Positions 24,601-37,866 of a stretch of 64,000 nt of DNA are shown here, in pieces. The position numbers were made by a program, and so were the translations under genes. The notes beneath the pieces were generated by a model. It was not told the DNA's origin and did no database searches. It saw only the letters and a list, made by a program, of their open reading frames with translations. The DNA comes from Anarhynchus alexandrinus (Eukaryota; Chordata; Aves; Charadriiformes; Charadriidae). How positions within the stretch are numbered: position 1 is the first letter of the stretch; each line of letters starts with the position of its first letter. Where the stretch lies: assembly GCA_008711295.1 (NCBI GenBank), contig VUYV01000037.1:477988-541987 (forward strand), given 5' to 3'.

Positions 24601-27559
24601 TCTACACAAAAGGAATGTCATAAATCTTATTTAATTATATAAATATTAATCCTTTCCTGTAATTGTACCATAAACCACAAAAGTTATCTGATAAAGGTTA
24701 AAAGCATTAGACAGATTGGCAAGTTTCTCTCTTTTTTTTTTTTCCTTTAAGGCTAGTGCAGTGAGTTTTACCCTTTCAGACATATTCACACCTGTTCATA
24801 GCAGTTCGTTATCCAGCACCTTCAGGATTTGTGCTTCTGAATTCCTGAAACTTGTGAACACCTAAGGACCACCCAAGGAACAGGGGCCTAGTTTAACCAG
24901 ATTCATATAAATATATACATATATATATATATATATATCATTTGCCCTTTGATAATTGTTAGACAGGTTGCAGCTAGATCTTCCATGTTATAAAGGAGAT
25001 TAAGGAGAGCCATCCAATGCACTGTGTTGCAGTACTGATGCTTCAAGAAATGCCATGACACAGATGTCCCTGTGACTTTGTTCTTTGCTCCTAGAGGCTC
25101 TTCTGAATAGATTCATAGGTCATTTGTCACTCACACAAACCTCTCCTCTATCCACGCAAAGTCCATATGCTCTCTGTGACGGGAGGTGGTCCACTCTCCC
25201 CATGAGCTCAAGATGCTGTATCTAAGCAAGCTTGCCAGTGCTGTGTTTCTTTCTAGGGAGGGAAGATCCATGGAGATCACAGAACAGGGAATAGCCTTAA
25301 AAGGGGGAAGAAAGAAACTGTCTACACTTCGCTCTTCTCCCCTTTCTGCAGCCACTACTACCTTGCTTCGGTAGAACCACATACATTTGTTCAACTCTGA
25401 TGGGACGGGGAGAGGAGAAGAGGTCAGAGGGAAACCATCTTTGTAGGCAGCAGGGCCATGGCAAAAACAAAAGAAAACCAAAACCGAAAAATGTTTATGC
25501 TCAGGCATTTTCAGGATAAATACAGGTCACTGGCAATTCCAAATGGATGCAGTGAAGTTAGGATAGTACTTGTTTAAATTAATAACTTATTCTGAATCCA
25601 CTAGTTCCAAAGGGTACAAGATAATCAGAATTTCTTTTAGAAGATTGTGCCAACTTCTGGTAGTGCTAAAGCAATAACAAACAGAATAAAGATAACTTTA
25701 TGAATGCATATAGTGGACATTTTATTGTGCCATTTTTGCAGCTTTAAATACTATACCGTTGACAGCCTAGAAGATCTCCGGTCCTCAAACTTGACTGAAA
25801 TAGTGTGCAGTTGAAGAATAGCCAAAATTGAGATGGTTTACTTTGACATGACCTCAGTGGTCTCAGTCAAGTTTCAGGTGAAGTGATGCTCATGACCCAG
25901 AAAATCATAGTCCCCAGGGAAATACTGGACATGGCATGAGAGCACCCAAGGCCTGTCTGGAGACGAAGACTCCAGTTCTCTCTGATGAAAGATGTAAATC
26001 ATTCAAGTTTTTAAAACAGGGATAATAGGATGCTCTGTGCAAATGAAAAATGTATTTGGGGAGGAATGATGGAATGATGCAGGGTAATCGTTGTCTAGCT
26101 AATCAGGGACATAGCTCTGCCAGCTGAGCCACTGAAAGTGAAGTGACAACACAATCTTTCACTAATTTAAAGTCTGATTCCATTGTTGAGCAATTAATTT
26201 CTCAGTTCACAAACAAAAGGTTGACACTTGCATCCCGGCAGAGAAGGGAGCATGTTTTAATCTTGCCTTGCAAAATTCTTCTCACCCACTCAACCAAGGG
26301 ATTTTGTTTCTTGGCAGACATGCAATTATCATTAGTTTCTAATTATGAATATAAATGGCAAACAAGCATGGATGGCGCTTGGGCTAGCCCGTTTCCCTGT
26401 CAAATTTGCAAGGCTGCTTTAATCTGATCTATTATTGCATATTGGTGCACAACACTGAGAGCACAGAGGGGATTTCCAAAGCGTGGATCCTGAGGATGTA
26501 GAATACAAGGATACTTGGGCAGTATTGAGCACTGGCCTTACCCAGCATGGAACAGCATCCTGCAAAGAGGGACTTGATGTAAAAGAGAAAAACATCACCC
26601 TTGTAAGTAGGCAGCTGACGCTAACAGGACAAAGCAAACTGCGGAGAACAGTAAGGGAGCCTGTTGAGCAATCTATTCCCAGATGCTAGGAATGTGGTTA
26701 ATAAAACAGGAAGAATTTGAAATCTTAGTACATGGATGAAACTGCGAGCACTACAGGAACATGATGGGGCAATCTGTAGGACTGGTATGTAAGTATCAAG
26801 CATGACCAGGAAGGACAGGTAAGGAAAAAAGGGAGAAAGGGCTGCAAAACATATGACAAAATGGCATGTGTTTGCTCTAGGTTCAGGTGGGAGGAAAGAG
26901 GTAGAGTTGCAAGAAGTACTGAAGGAGGAAAAAAAAGGGGGAATTCCCAGGAGCAGCCTATTACAGATTCCTAGCCGGAAGCAAAGAATGAATGAAGCTG
27001 TGCTTGGGAATTGATTAAAACATACAAAGCACCAAATTGATAAGAACAGGAAACTGGAAGTAACCACATGATATTTTCAAGGATGGTATTGTAGAACAAG
27101 GACAATCCATAACTTCGTTGGGATGTGTGTTTATACACGCATACATAAATCTCCGATGAGTCAAACTTTTCCTGCCAACTAAAGGTGTCACCCACCTCAG
27201 CACAAGTCAACTGTAGTTCATCAAACAGCTTCTGCATTTGATGATGCCCTTGTTCCTAAATTACCTAATGTCAGAGTGCATAGCAGTACTTCACAGAGAG
27301 GAGGAGCAGCAACCCTGGTAGCACTGCTGTACACCAGCTGGGTAGATTTCTGAACCCAGTTCCCTGTTGCAAGATTCAACATGCATACAGTTTCCAAAAA
27401 GAACTCTTATGCAAAATTATCCTAACCATAAGGCGAAGACACCATTTGGGATGCACTCAAACTACAAGCAAAGATGGACAACACATTTTGGGGAAACTAA
27501 CTACTAGGGAAAAGGATTTTTATTTTATCTTATTTTATTCAAACTAGTGACAACTGGCC
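24601..27559. other. Noncoding sequence with an (AT)n run
   Basis: No recognisable gene or mobile element. It includes an AT dinucleotide tract (24919-24938) and purine-rich stretches around 26825-26945. Minus-strand open frames here (up to 148 codons, 26621-27067) are rich in F, S and C, as expected from antisense purine-rich DNA, and I do not regard them as genes. Confidence 0.6.
24919..24938. repeat. (AT)n microsatellite
   Basis: Ten uninterrupted AT units, preceded by degenerate ATATATAC units. Confidence 0.95.
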
Positions 27560-28494
27560 GGAAAGTCTGAACATCATTTATGAAATATTACAAAAGAAGA
27601 CTTTGCTAAGAAAAAGGCAGTATGAAAGCAGGAAAGTAAGGATCGATGGACTTCAACAAAAATAAACCCAAAAACTGTCAGGAAGATTTTGGTAGGAACA
27701 TAATCCAAGGGATAAAGATGTACTGTTTGAGAATTGGCACTACTGCGAGAGACTTTGTTAAAGACAAAATGACAAAGTGTCTCAATGCAGATGAAAGATA
27801 AGAAACACTGCAAGAGAATATTACAACTGTATCAGAAGCTCATTGCAGATCTGAACACTGGAAAGGCATTGCAAAAAAAGAAGCGGAAACAAGACACATA
27901 ACTGCAGTTGACTATAAAGGAATAGCCTAGGCATGAAAATATACAGTCCAAAAAAAAAAAAAGAGTACTGCAAAAGATAAAGCTAGCAAAAGAGAACTAA
28001 ATAAGAAAAATACATGAGAAGCACAGGGAGGCAAAGGAGAATACAAGCCCATGCCTGATGGCAAAGGAGAGCAATCAACAGCTGCTGTGAAGAAGGCTGG
28101 TTTGATATTGCCTTTTGTTCCATCTTCAGGCAAAAGGTGAAAAACATTTAGATGACTTAGATATACTTGCATGAGTGATTTTTGATGAAATCCACCAATA
28201 TTTAAAGAACAGTCTTAAAGCAGTTAGCATCAAAAAGTGATGAAGGGTGGAGAGATCCCAAGGGACTGAAGGAGTAAAAGTAAAGTACCTACTTTAAAAA
28301 GGAAACAAGTGTGGGGCAAAGAAAGGTAGAAGAGACTCAGAGAACTACAAAATAGGCAGAATGCCTTTGGGTTTAGAAGAATTCTGAAACAAATGGCTAA
28401 ACACCTACTTCAAAACCTACATTTTGTTAAGGGCTGAGAAACATTCCAATGGAGTGGTCAAAAGCAAATCTTGTGAAACGCCTACTTCTCCTGT

Positions 28495-28515
28495 GTTTTA
28501 TTTTATTTTATTTTA
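28495..28515. repeat. (TTTTA)n microsatellite inside the ORF2 fossil
   Basis: Four TTTTA units interrupt the LINE remnant between its G-x-x-K-S-C-like block and the L-D-x-S block. Confidence 0.85.
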
Positions 28516-29025
28516 CTTTGCCATGACATCTGGTGCCAAAGAGATTAGGAAAAACTGTGATATATGAATCTTGATGTCAGTAGGATTTCTGACACTGTCC
28601 TCTATGCCGTTGCTATGCACAAACAAGGAAAACACCAGGAAAAACACTCTTCTGAGTTGTTCTCTGAAATTAATTGTAGAAATTGCAAAAGTGGAGGCAG
28701 AATAGGGGAGACCTTTTTAGGGTGATTCTTGCAAATAATATCCTAAATCTGGTCCAATGCATAATTCTCATTCCAGCCCAAAGAACGAGATTTGTGGAAG
28801 GCACCAGACTAGAGGGATGACAGGACTGGAATGGAAAGAAATCTTCATACAGTGAACAAACGTCTGAAATCAGCAGGACAAACACCGTAGAGACAAGAAT
28901 AGAGTATTACACTTAGTAAAGAGAAACAAAATGATTAAATAAAAGCAGGAAATAACTGATTAGGCTGCTGAAAAGGATCTGGAATTTTATGGACCACAAA
29001 ATAAATACGGGATGCTGTTGCAAAA

Positions 29026-29048
29026 AATCAATCAGTCAATCAATCAAT
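29026..29048. repeat. (AATC)n short tandem repeat
   Basis: Imperfect AATC/CAATCAGT units follow the C-C-C-K-K segment of the ORF2 fossil. Too short to be more than local slippage. Confidence 0.7.
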
Positions 29049-29110
29049 AAAATGACACATTTCATATTGATACATTCAAGGTATATAAATCCCAGAAAGC
29101 CATTTGTGAT

Positions 29111-32003
29111 GCTGATTTATATTTCAGTGCATCAATGGCTGTCTACATTAAACGACAGGAACAATGTGGTTTAGCTTCCAGCAAAGAGCTAAGCAAGATT
29201 CAAGGTGAACACTGGGAAGGTGAGTGACAGGCAGGAACTGGCTACCCAAAGAGGATGCAAAACAGCCCTTACTGAATGCTTTGGGACAACAAATGAGACA
29301 AACATCTCTTGGGACAAGGTCATGGCATATCAAGATTCTGTCTCTCTGCAAGGGGATGGAGAAGATTATTTCTCAGGGGCCTTCCCAGCCTTCTACATCT
29401 GTCCTTCTAGCTTCATACATGAAAAGAGTCTTTACCAGAGCTTCCTTTAAAGCTAAGATGTCCAAAGCTACACCTCTTTGAAAAAACAAGTTTAAAAAGT
29501 ACTCTAATGATGTAGGCCTCGGTTAAATAGTCATCTGGGCAACAGTTTGGGAGTTTTCACTTTCAGCCAGTCAGGATTACAGCCAAAGGCATCAATGTTG
29601 CTCTTGCCAGTGTTAACTTAGGAGCGAGTAAATCAGAATTTTGTGCAGAATGGGAGGAGGACAGGGCCCACAATATTCTGGCTCTGTTTTTGGAAAAGCA
29701 ATAATGTCTGCTCTGAGCCAGGGGACGGTCCAGGTGAGCACAAGCAAAGCAAAGAAATTTAGATGCTCTTGAGAAAAGGACATTACAAGTTTCAAAAAGT
29801 CTCAGGAAGTGCTTTGTCAAAAATAAAGTGTGTTTCATTTCACTAGTACCCACCTACAGACCTAGTTTTCTGCCTAGAAACTTTCTTAATCTAGCCAAGA
29901 AAAAGTAATCCTGATCATCCTTTCCCCAGACTGAAACTGGGGCCATTTCAAGGTGCTGGTTCTCAGAATCTTTCATTTTCACAGGCTTCTATGGTTCCAA
30001 TTCTTGATAGAAATGCCAAAGTGTGATGGGAGAATGTATTGTCATTTGGATTTCATCTTGCCGAAGGATGTTTTCCATTGTTGTTGTTATTATCATATAA
30101 ATTACAGCTTCGACTAAAAATGGCGACGCCATGCAGGATTAATAGTGCCATAAAATTTTTTATTTTAGAACTCTTTAAAAATATTGATTTAAAAGAACAA
30201 TAAAAACTGATTTTTGCCTGCTGCTTCAAAGTATCATTTGGTTCTTTCTAAATATCAAGCAGTAGAAAGTTAAAAACCCTCAAATAATGAATGAAGCAAA
30301 AAATACAAAGAAGCCATCCCAAAACTTTGCATCAGGGAGAGCAATAGTCACTATCCACTCCTGGGAGAAGAATAGAATACCAATTTATTGGTCAGTAAAC
30401 TTCAGCAATTTTTAAGCTGAAAAGCACCTAATTTTACAACTGAATTCCTAAGATGACAATGGAAACAAGGCTTTTTCTAAAAGGTATTATGCTTATATAA
30501 GGCCATAACTTAATCGGGTAATACATGCAGCTTTAGGGCATCCTGTACCACATCAGAAACGCTGAGGCCCCTTGGGTGTAACTCCGATCTGGCAAGAACT
30601 CAATCTGCCTATTCAAATTTCGTTAAGAAACCACTCTGATGGGTTAATTTTGCACCAACAAGCTTTATGACAGATCAGATGTCACCTGCTGTCCTCATCT
30701 GCTTAACTTTATTCAGATTAGTCATCATCTGTCCTTCCAGAGTCAGCATAAAGCTTAAAGCTCACATAAGCTCTCACTCTTTGACCGAAATGTGACAGAA
30801 ATTCAACACTGGATCTGGATCAAAAATTGTACTTTTGAGCGATCCATTCATGCACACACCTGGTATTAATGATCACAGAGACACATGGATTAAGAAGAAG
30901 GCTAGTGGTGTGTGAACTAGGTAAGGTCAAAAGGAAAAGAGCTGTAAAGAGTTTCATACTCAAAAGGTGGCAGTACTGGGAAATGGGTTGAGATGACAGT
31001 TATGGGACCATGCAACAGCTGGTAGGAAGTGGTATATGGTAGTTGCTGTCAACCAGCAACCTCATATAGAGATGTCTCCGTGTGTAGAGCACTCAAGAAA
31101 CAAACTGCAGTTTGGATACAGAAAGCAGAAAGTGGTGCTGTCCAAGAAACCACCTGAAAATCTCCCTAGAGGGTTGAATATGGTTGAAACAATTCCACCA
31201 AACTCTTAGCTCTCCATAGCCACCAGCGGAGAGCCAAGATAAGGAAAAGCATAGATAGAAGTTTCCTTTTGAAAAGAAACAGGCTGTCCTTGAGCAGGAC
31301 AATCGGCAAAATGATGGATACTGCAGCAACTCATCTGCATTCAGTGGTGCTGAGACAAAAAAAAGGTGGTTACTGCGCACATTCCGCAAACCCTGAGAGC
31401 TTGACTGACTTGACCACCCTACACCATGTTGTTCTTGGCTACATGGGACTTATCAAAGCCCTGATAAAATGAGTACATGAAGGTAGACAAAGAGGTAGCC
31501 CTCTTTGCTGTAGGATCTGAGCACTGATATCTAACATTATCCTCACAATGCTCCCGGGATATAGCATCTGAGGCACAGATGGCTAGAAGTTGTATGTTCA
31601 AAGATACTTCAGAAACTACCTAGCTCTTCAGGCGGGTAGTTTTTGAAGATCTAGAGCTTCAATTTAGATGCCACAGACAGTCTCAAAACTTCCCTGTGGC
31701 AACTAAAGCTTCAAGTTAGATGACACAGTCTCAAAACCTCCCTGCAGCTACTACTCTAAGACCTGTGATACTTTACTACAACATAACTAATCATGAGTTG
31801 CTTTAGCTGTTCAGAGCTCTAGTTCAGAACCTGGAAGCTATGAAGGAAGATTTCCAGATAAGGCTTTTCTCCATCTCAGAGATTTCTAAAGTAGATGCAA
31901 TCCTTTTTATGGACTGGGACTTCTGAGGTGCAGGAAACTGAGGTTGAAGGGATTCATGATCAAGACTTTTACATCTTAGCTACAAATCTGTATCACTGGA
32001 CTA
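29111..32003. other. Noncoding sequence
   Basis: Unique-looking sequence without recognisable genes or young repeats, apart from a tandem duplication at 31653-31752. Open frames are short (98 codons or fewer) and mutually overlapping. Confidence 0.65.
31653..31752. repeat. Tandem duplication, two units of about 50 bp
   Basis: Unit 1 (31653-31704) and unit 2 (31705-31752) share AGCTTCAAKTTAGATGMCACAG and TCTCAAAACYTCCCTGYRGCWACT. Unit 2 lacks one ACAG tetramer and differs at several single bases, so the duplication is not recent. Confidence 0.9.
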
Positions 32004-32065
32004 AGAATCATAGAATGCTTTGTGTTGGAAGGGACCTTTAAAGATCATCTAGTTCAATAAGCCAG
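32004..32065 (-). mobile_element. CR1 LINE 3' end, antisense
   Basis: On the plus strand, AATCATAGAATG (reverse of the octamer tail) is followed by TTGGAAGGGACCTTTAAAGATCATCTAGTTCAA, the inverted conserved CR1 terminus. Only about 60 bp are clear. The sequence to about 32095 may continue the element but is not convincing. Confidence 0.9.
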
Positions 32066-35000
32066 ATCTGATATTTCCAGGTATTTGCTTGTAGACCCCT
32101 GAATAGAGGTAGTAAAAGGCAGCAACATGGTGATGGAGGAACTCTCAGCTTGAGCACAGAGTTAAAATCTCTGTGCTAAATGAAGCACAACTGAATTCTG
32201 AACACGCCTCACTTAAATTCCAGGTAAGTGCTGAGCAGCAGGTAAATTAGCCTGCATTGAGCCTTGTGCTGCAATGACCAGATAGCTTTCTTTTCTAAAG
32301 ACAGCTCACTATACTTTTCTGAAGAACCTTATTAGAGGTAACAGCATTAGCATCAGATGCATTGGCATGTCTATGAGATAAAAATGTGGTGCTACTCAGA
32401 AATGCTACTTCAAGTTCCCAAAGCCACGGAGCCTCACTAAGATAGCCTTGCATTCAGGATACCAAGCCCTGCTTCAGTGCAGGATAATGCAGTTACACAT
32501 TTGATCTGAGGGCACTAATAATAATTCCTCTCTGTGTTCAGTAGCATGCACACGCTGTTTGCGGTGTAAATATGCCACCATGGGCAGGATAAAATGCACA
32601 GGGCAGTCAGTGTCAGAAAAAGGACACAAAGCTTCCCTGGTCTCAAGCTTCCCCAGTCTTTGCCGCACTAATCCCCAGCACGGGCAGGGGGAATGGCTGG
32701 GCTTGAAATACAAACCTCCACACACCTTCTGGCAGCCATGTGGGGAGAAGTTAAGAATGAACACTGAGGCATGGCACAGTTGCGAGGGCAAGAGAGAAAC
32801 CGCAGCAGGATGGATTCCTTGTAGTGGCGCCATTCTTCCCCCGCTGCTGCATGCAGATCCCAGCAGTAACAAAAGCCAGAACACTGCAGTGTGAAAGAAA
32901 AATGTCTCTACAGAGGAGACACTAAAGTGAAGCAACAGCCTGACAGCTCATCAACCCAGTGTTCATGTATTTGACTGAATTTAAATAATTCTTACAGGCA
33001 GGGACTGTTATACCTTGACACTAGTCCATATGTGAGGCTCTCAACAAATGAACGCTTCTGCTCTGATTTACTGTGCACACAAGACCTTCTCTCTAAACTT
33101 TACAGTAAATATTCTATTCGTTTATTTTCTTGAATAAAAGGGAAGGACCAAGTTCAAAGCTGCAAAGTCAGTGTAAGAGAGTCAAATTTATTCAGAGAAC
33201 ATATGCAAGGCTGTAGTAGGAAAAACCAACAAATTAGGGTGGGGGCATATAAAACAGAGTAAAGAGGAAAGGTTTTTAGTTACCATTTTATACGCCGTCA
33301 GCTTTCCTGCTACAACCTAGCTGTCCACGCAGTCACTTTCTCAGTCTTGCTCTGATGCCGTTCACATATGCAATCACTGTTAATCCCAACTCTAAATGTC
33401 TCCATGAAAACACAGACAGGTGCTTAAACATTTGCCAACCTGCTAACCTACTGGCAAAATAAACGGGGAAGTGTGTAATGAAATGCCTTACGGATTTTCA
33501 GGAGCCCTTACTTTCATTTCTTAAGAATTCAGCAAACAGGAGGGTACAGAAGCAACATTATCCTATCCCTTCTTGGGGTGGAAAAATGAGGTCAGGTCGT
33601 GTCTGTCCGGAAGGCAGCAGAGCTTACGTGAGAACATCACACCTCCCCGCGACCGACCAACACTAGGTGGCACTGGTGGTATTCACACACATTTTCATCT
33701 GCCTATTTCCGAAAAGGCATCCGCTGATACCTTTCGATTTTCAGCAAGCAAGAATGGGGTGGAAAACACCTCAAGTATTTCTCTCAGTGGTTTATGAGCC
33801 AAAGATTAAAAACATACCTTTTGCCATATTACTAGGGGCTGAAGGAGGACTGACTGACCCTCCCTTCCGCTCTCAGCACTGTCTGACTGGGTCTTCAGCT
33901 TGTTAACCTCACTTTCGTGGTATTTAATGATTACAAGCCAACTGATAGAAATACTATGTTGTGCATAATGGCGTCTTTATAACCATTAATTATACTGTTA
34001 TATTACATGTGAGAGTTGCCAAAGGGCTGGATTCTGTGATAGTGAGCTGTCTGTGCTGATTGATGGCATTAATATCCTTATCTTAAAGTGTAATTAGACA
34101 TATTTGAAAGTGTTAACACTACACGGGGGTTAGCAGCATCACAAATTATCCTTCTCTAAACTGACTTTAGAAACTCCCTAAAGGTTGCTTGTCATTGTGT
34201 TTATTTGCTCACAAATTCAAGAAAACAAAACAGAGCAAAGTAGCAATAAAAGGAAAAGAAAATGGCTTTCCTTGGAGCTCATGCATTAAAGCAAATAGAG
34301 GCACAGATTAAAAACTGTACGGAAGAAATCATTTGGGTGTGACCAAGAGAATCAAACCCCCAGCAAGGAACACGAACTGCCACCAAGTTGGCAAGCTCTG
34401 TAATGAAGGTCACCATTGAACCACCCTGGTTTTAGATTAACTTCATGCTTTGAGTTCTAGGAAAAAGAACAACAAAACAGGGTAATTCAGAGATCGAAGA
34501 GGATTTACTTAAATCTAGAGAACATAAGTAATTGAGCCTTTTTCATTATAAATGTGCTAAAAGTTGCTCCTTCCAGTCAAAGCACTTGCACAACACTACT
34601 GCTTTCAGCCTGTGAAACCTTTCTTACCAACAGCAATTTGAGCACAGCCTTCACCTCTGGGTGACATACAGAAATCCATCCACGTGGTGCTTTGTTTTGC
34701 TTCTACCTCGTAGAGACCACACAGCCCCAGCACAGTCCCTGTTCCTGCTGCTGTGAGCCTGGTGCTAGCAATTTCTAACCTCATTCTTTAGAGATGAGAT
34801 GTACAGGTAGAAGAGGTGCAGGGCAGAAAAACAACTTCAGGAACCTCTTGTAAATCCCTACTGGAATATTTAATTTCCTTTAATGTGAAAGCTGTATGAA
34901 AGTGACTATCCAGTAACACACCTAAAGGTCCACCCTGCTGCCTTCTGGTCTAATCAAGCTGGAACTTTCCCTGAAATACTGGATAAGCACACAGGTGGGC

Positions 35001-35517
35001 AATTTTTTGTGATATCCAACCTTTCAGTTGGCTTTTCTTCTTTTGCACATTTCTGCAAAATCTCAACCCACCAGTGCTCAGTGAGTTCAGACAGTCTATA
35101 CTTCATTTAGAGATGTTATAAAAAAAAAAAAAATCACGACTCTGAGGTCCTAGAGCTCATCTTCCAAAATCTGTTTTGAGTCAAAAGAAACAGAGAACCT
35201 ACACAAAACATTGATTTATGGTTCCCTAGCACATCTGCAAATCAAGATCCTTCACATGTCATCTTATTTCCAAAGCTTTCCAAGCTCTGTCTGTCTGCCA
35301 ACACTCAGTAACTCTGAAAACACAGCTAACCAGTTTGAAAACTTTATTGTGTGTGATTTCTAGGATCACTATCACCTCTCTTCAGGTCTTCTCTGCTACC
35401 TGTCTTCCAGTTTTCTGTCTTCAACTATCTACTTAATGGCAGAGCATACAGGAGACAGAGCCAGACTTTTATTGGAGGTACGTAGTGGAAAGAACATGTC
35501 GGGACATATGAAATTCT
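32066..35517. other. Noncoding sequence with a small CpG cluster
   Basis: No gene recognised. The 153-codon minus-strand frame (32474-32935) and the overlapping 111-codon plus frame look like mutual shadows in a slightly GC-richer patch. A cluster of CpG dinucleotides lies at 33464-33736. An A13 run is present near 35120-35132. Confidence 0.6.
33464..33736. other. Local CpG cluster
   Basis: I count eleven CpG dinucleotides in about 270 bp, six of them between 33598 and 33655, in a window that is otherwise CpG-poor. A few more lie at 33290-33360. It is too small and not GC-rich enough for a classical CpG island. Confidence 0.5.
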
Positions 35518-35714
35518 AATTTTTCACCATAAGGTAGGTCAAACACTGGGGCAGGTACCTAGAGAAGCTGGGGAATCTCTAAATTTGGAGATGCTCAAAA
35601 CTCAGTTGGGTCAAGGTACTGAACCAAGGTCCTGTTCTAGCGGAACCAACTTTGACTTGGGGGCTGGACTAAATGACCTCCAGAGGTCCTTAGCAGTCCA
35701 GTATTTTCGATGAT
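35518..35714 (+). mobile_element. CR1 LINE 3' part, sense, diverged
   Basis: 'TTTTTCACCATAAGGTAGGTCAAACACTGGGGCAGGTACC' (35520-35559), 'GGAATCTCTAAATTTGGAGATGCTCAAAACTC' (35572-35603), 'GGGGGCTGGACTAAATGACCTCCAGAGGTCCTT' (35659-35691) and GCAGTCCAGTATTTTCGATG match the CR1 3' UTR in order. The octamer tail is decayed. It is an older subfamily than the one at 19903. Confidence 0.9.
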
Positions 35715-37480
35715 TTTAAGTTTCTGTGTCACACTTTTAATATGAATTATGTTATGTGCTGCAGAAATAATCTTTTACGTTTGTGATGCTTTTGTATCTG
35801 TGCATAGCCACTATTTGTCTACAACATTCTGTTGTACTTAAATAAGAATTATTTACAGGATCAGTAAAAATTTGGCTGACTTGATCTATTCTCTTCCTAC
35901 TTCTTTCAGTAATGGCTAAAAGAAATTATGTCCATGCTACCTAAGGGTACGCTCAGCTATAGCACCAGAGTCAATCAATACTTGAACTGAACACTGCTGG
36001 GAAACTGCCTCAGGGTTAGATGCAGCTGTTATGCTTTTTCTTCAGCGACATGCCATGCAGTGCAATAGGCCAGTTCTTGATACTGGAGAAGGGGGAACCA
36101 AGAATATTGCATTCTCTCTTATCACCAGGGAGCACCTCAAAACTTCTTTAAGTGCAAACAATTTAATACTGGTGCCCTGGCCAAAACTAAACATGGTTAT
36201 TACTGCAAGTCCTTCCCATTCTACCCTTCCCCTCTGTTGGGTTTCAGCTAGCAAGAGCATTCTTCCCCACAGTGGAAAACCCTTTGATTTTTTTCCTTAG
36301 ACCCTGTATGTGAGGGGAAAACACGGGGAAATCCCTCTCCGTGTTTCTTTCACAGGTGATATTCCCGTGTAAGTCCTCTGACAAAGGCAAGGAGCTGAAG
36401 GAGTGTGAACTCCTGGCTACACCTCTGTTGTGTCCCACTCCCGCCTCACCTTCTGTCTGTCCCTTGTTTCTTTGGCTGTTGGGGAGGCGCTGCGTGCACT
36501 GCAGTGTATATCGTGCAGCCAGGTATCATGCATCAAAGTTCACCCAAGTGAGCTATGCTGGTCCTAAAGCTGCTTTATGGCAACCTAGAAGGCCTGAGAA
36601 TAACGATGTTTCAAACGTTTAATTAAAAGCACGTAAACCATTATAAAGACTAAACGTGCTGCAGTACAACTGAGTAGCTCCGTTCTTCAGGAATGTGCTG
36701 TGAATGATTCTTCTCCCTTTACCCTTCTCTTTCAGACACTTCTCTGTCCAGCATCGTGATTCATTTTTGTTTCATCTTACATAAAACGACAGAAGTGGAG
36801 ATGACAGCCCAGCCTTAGAAACTGAGATGAGTTTTCTGAAAAAACATGCCTCAACTGACTTATTATTACGATTATAGATCATGGAAATTCACTGATTACT
36901 GCAAATGAGGAAGATACAGTAAGCTTCCACCAAAGGGATACAGTAGCTATAAACAGGCTGGCACAAGCAAATAAATGCACCCTGAGATTAGCATTTTGAA
37001 AGCAATTGAGCAAGGAAGATATGAGAGGGACTAATCATTCACAGAAAACAAACTATTTTATTTGGTCTGTAATGAGGCATTTGAGGGTGTTTTAAAGTTT
37101 TAGATTGTCACTGAGTGAACTATTCTCCTATTAATCTGTTAGAGGATTGGTAAACAGCCACAAAAGGAGAAGCACATGCCTACGGCATTAGAGGAAATAT
37201 TGCCTACAGATTACAGTAACAACTATTTTCTGAAGGCTGGAAGAACACCTGAGAATACTACTTCTGCTGATAACTCTGTCTCTGCAAAGGAGCAAGTTCT
37301 CAACAATTATCTACACCACCATTTTTCTGAGTCCCTCCATAAAAGCAGCCAGGGACCAGGTTTATGAGATACATGAGAGCCAGGTAAAGAATTACCAAAA
37401 GAAAAACCAAGGTATTAATTTTGCATGAGAAATTGTAGGGGAAGGGAAAGAAATGGAAGTTTTCTTCATTTTATGCAGGA

Positions 37481-37503
37481 TTTTTTTTTATTTTATTTTA
37501 TTA
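37481..37503. repeat. T-rich (TTTTA)n tract
   Basis: A T9 run passes into TTTTA units. Confidence 0.85.
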
Positions 37504-37866
37504 TAACCTCAGACCTCCTCCATACTTTTCTCCATGTCCAGGCACTTGTAGGGGTGTGCCACTTCAGGGAGGAGGTGGGTTTTCCACTGTTATGCAGGTC
37601 AGCATGCCATGCTGTGCCACCCAGAGTAGATTATCCACAAGGCGTTTTAATGAGTCTTGCGTATTTTGTTCTCTTTTCCTTACACCATGTTGCAGATGGT
37701 CTCTGCCAGCAAAATAGCTGGGGGAGGAAGGAAAGGGTTTTCCTGAAAAACACTTCAAAAAAATTGTCTGTCTTTCCAAAGCCTTCACTGAGCCAAGAAG
37801 GCTAGTGGAGAATCTGAAAAGAAAGTGAAAAAGATAAATCAATACTACCTTCACAAGAAACAAAAA

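Larger units (their letters stand above)
27560..29110 (+). mobile_element. CR1/L3-like ORF2 fossil, about 1.5 kb, sense
   Basis: The longest mobile-element remnant in the window. Reading in shifting frames, it shows family blocks in the right order. D-E-I-H-Q-Y-L-K (28184-28207) fits the DEIHPRxLKE block just before the reverse transcriptase core. V-P-T-L-K-R-K (28285-28305) fits VPVFKKG. N-Y near 28344 fits NYRPVSL. L-D-V-S-R-I-S-D-T-V (28570-28599) fits LDFSKAFDTV. 'GAATAGAGTATTACACTTAGTAAAGAG', GAAAAGGATCTGG and M-D-H-K-I-N (28898-29006) fit the KCKVLHLG...EKDLG...VDHKLN region. The 5' limit is uncertain: the match before about 27930 is weak. A TTTTA microsatellite (28495-28515) interrupts it. 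Many stops and indels: non-functional. Confidence 0.7.

Noticed and set aside
26621..27067. 148-codon minus-strand frame rich in F, S and C
   Set aside because: It is antisense to purine-rich DNA, which removes stops and yields this composition.
32474..32935. 153-codon minus-strand frame overlapping a 111-codon plus-strand frame
   Set aside because: The two frames mirror each other in a slightly GC-richer patch with fewer stops. Neither resembles a known protein.
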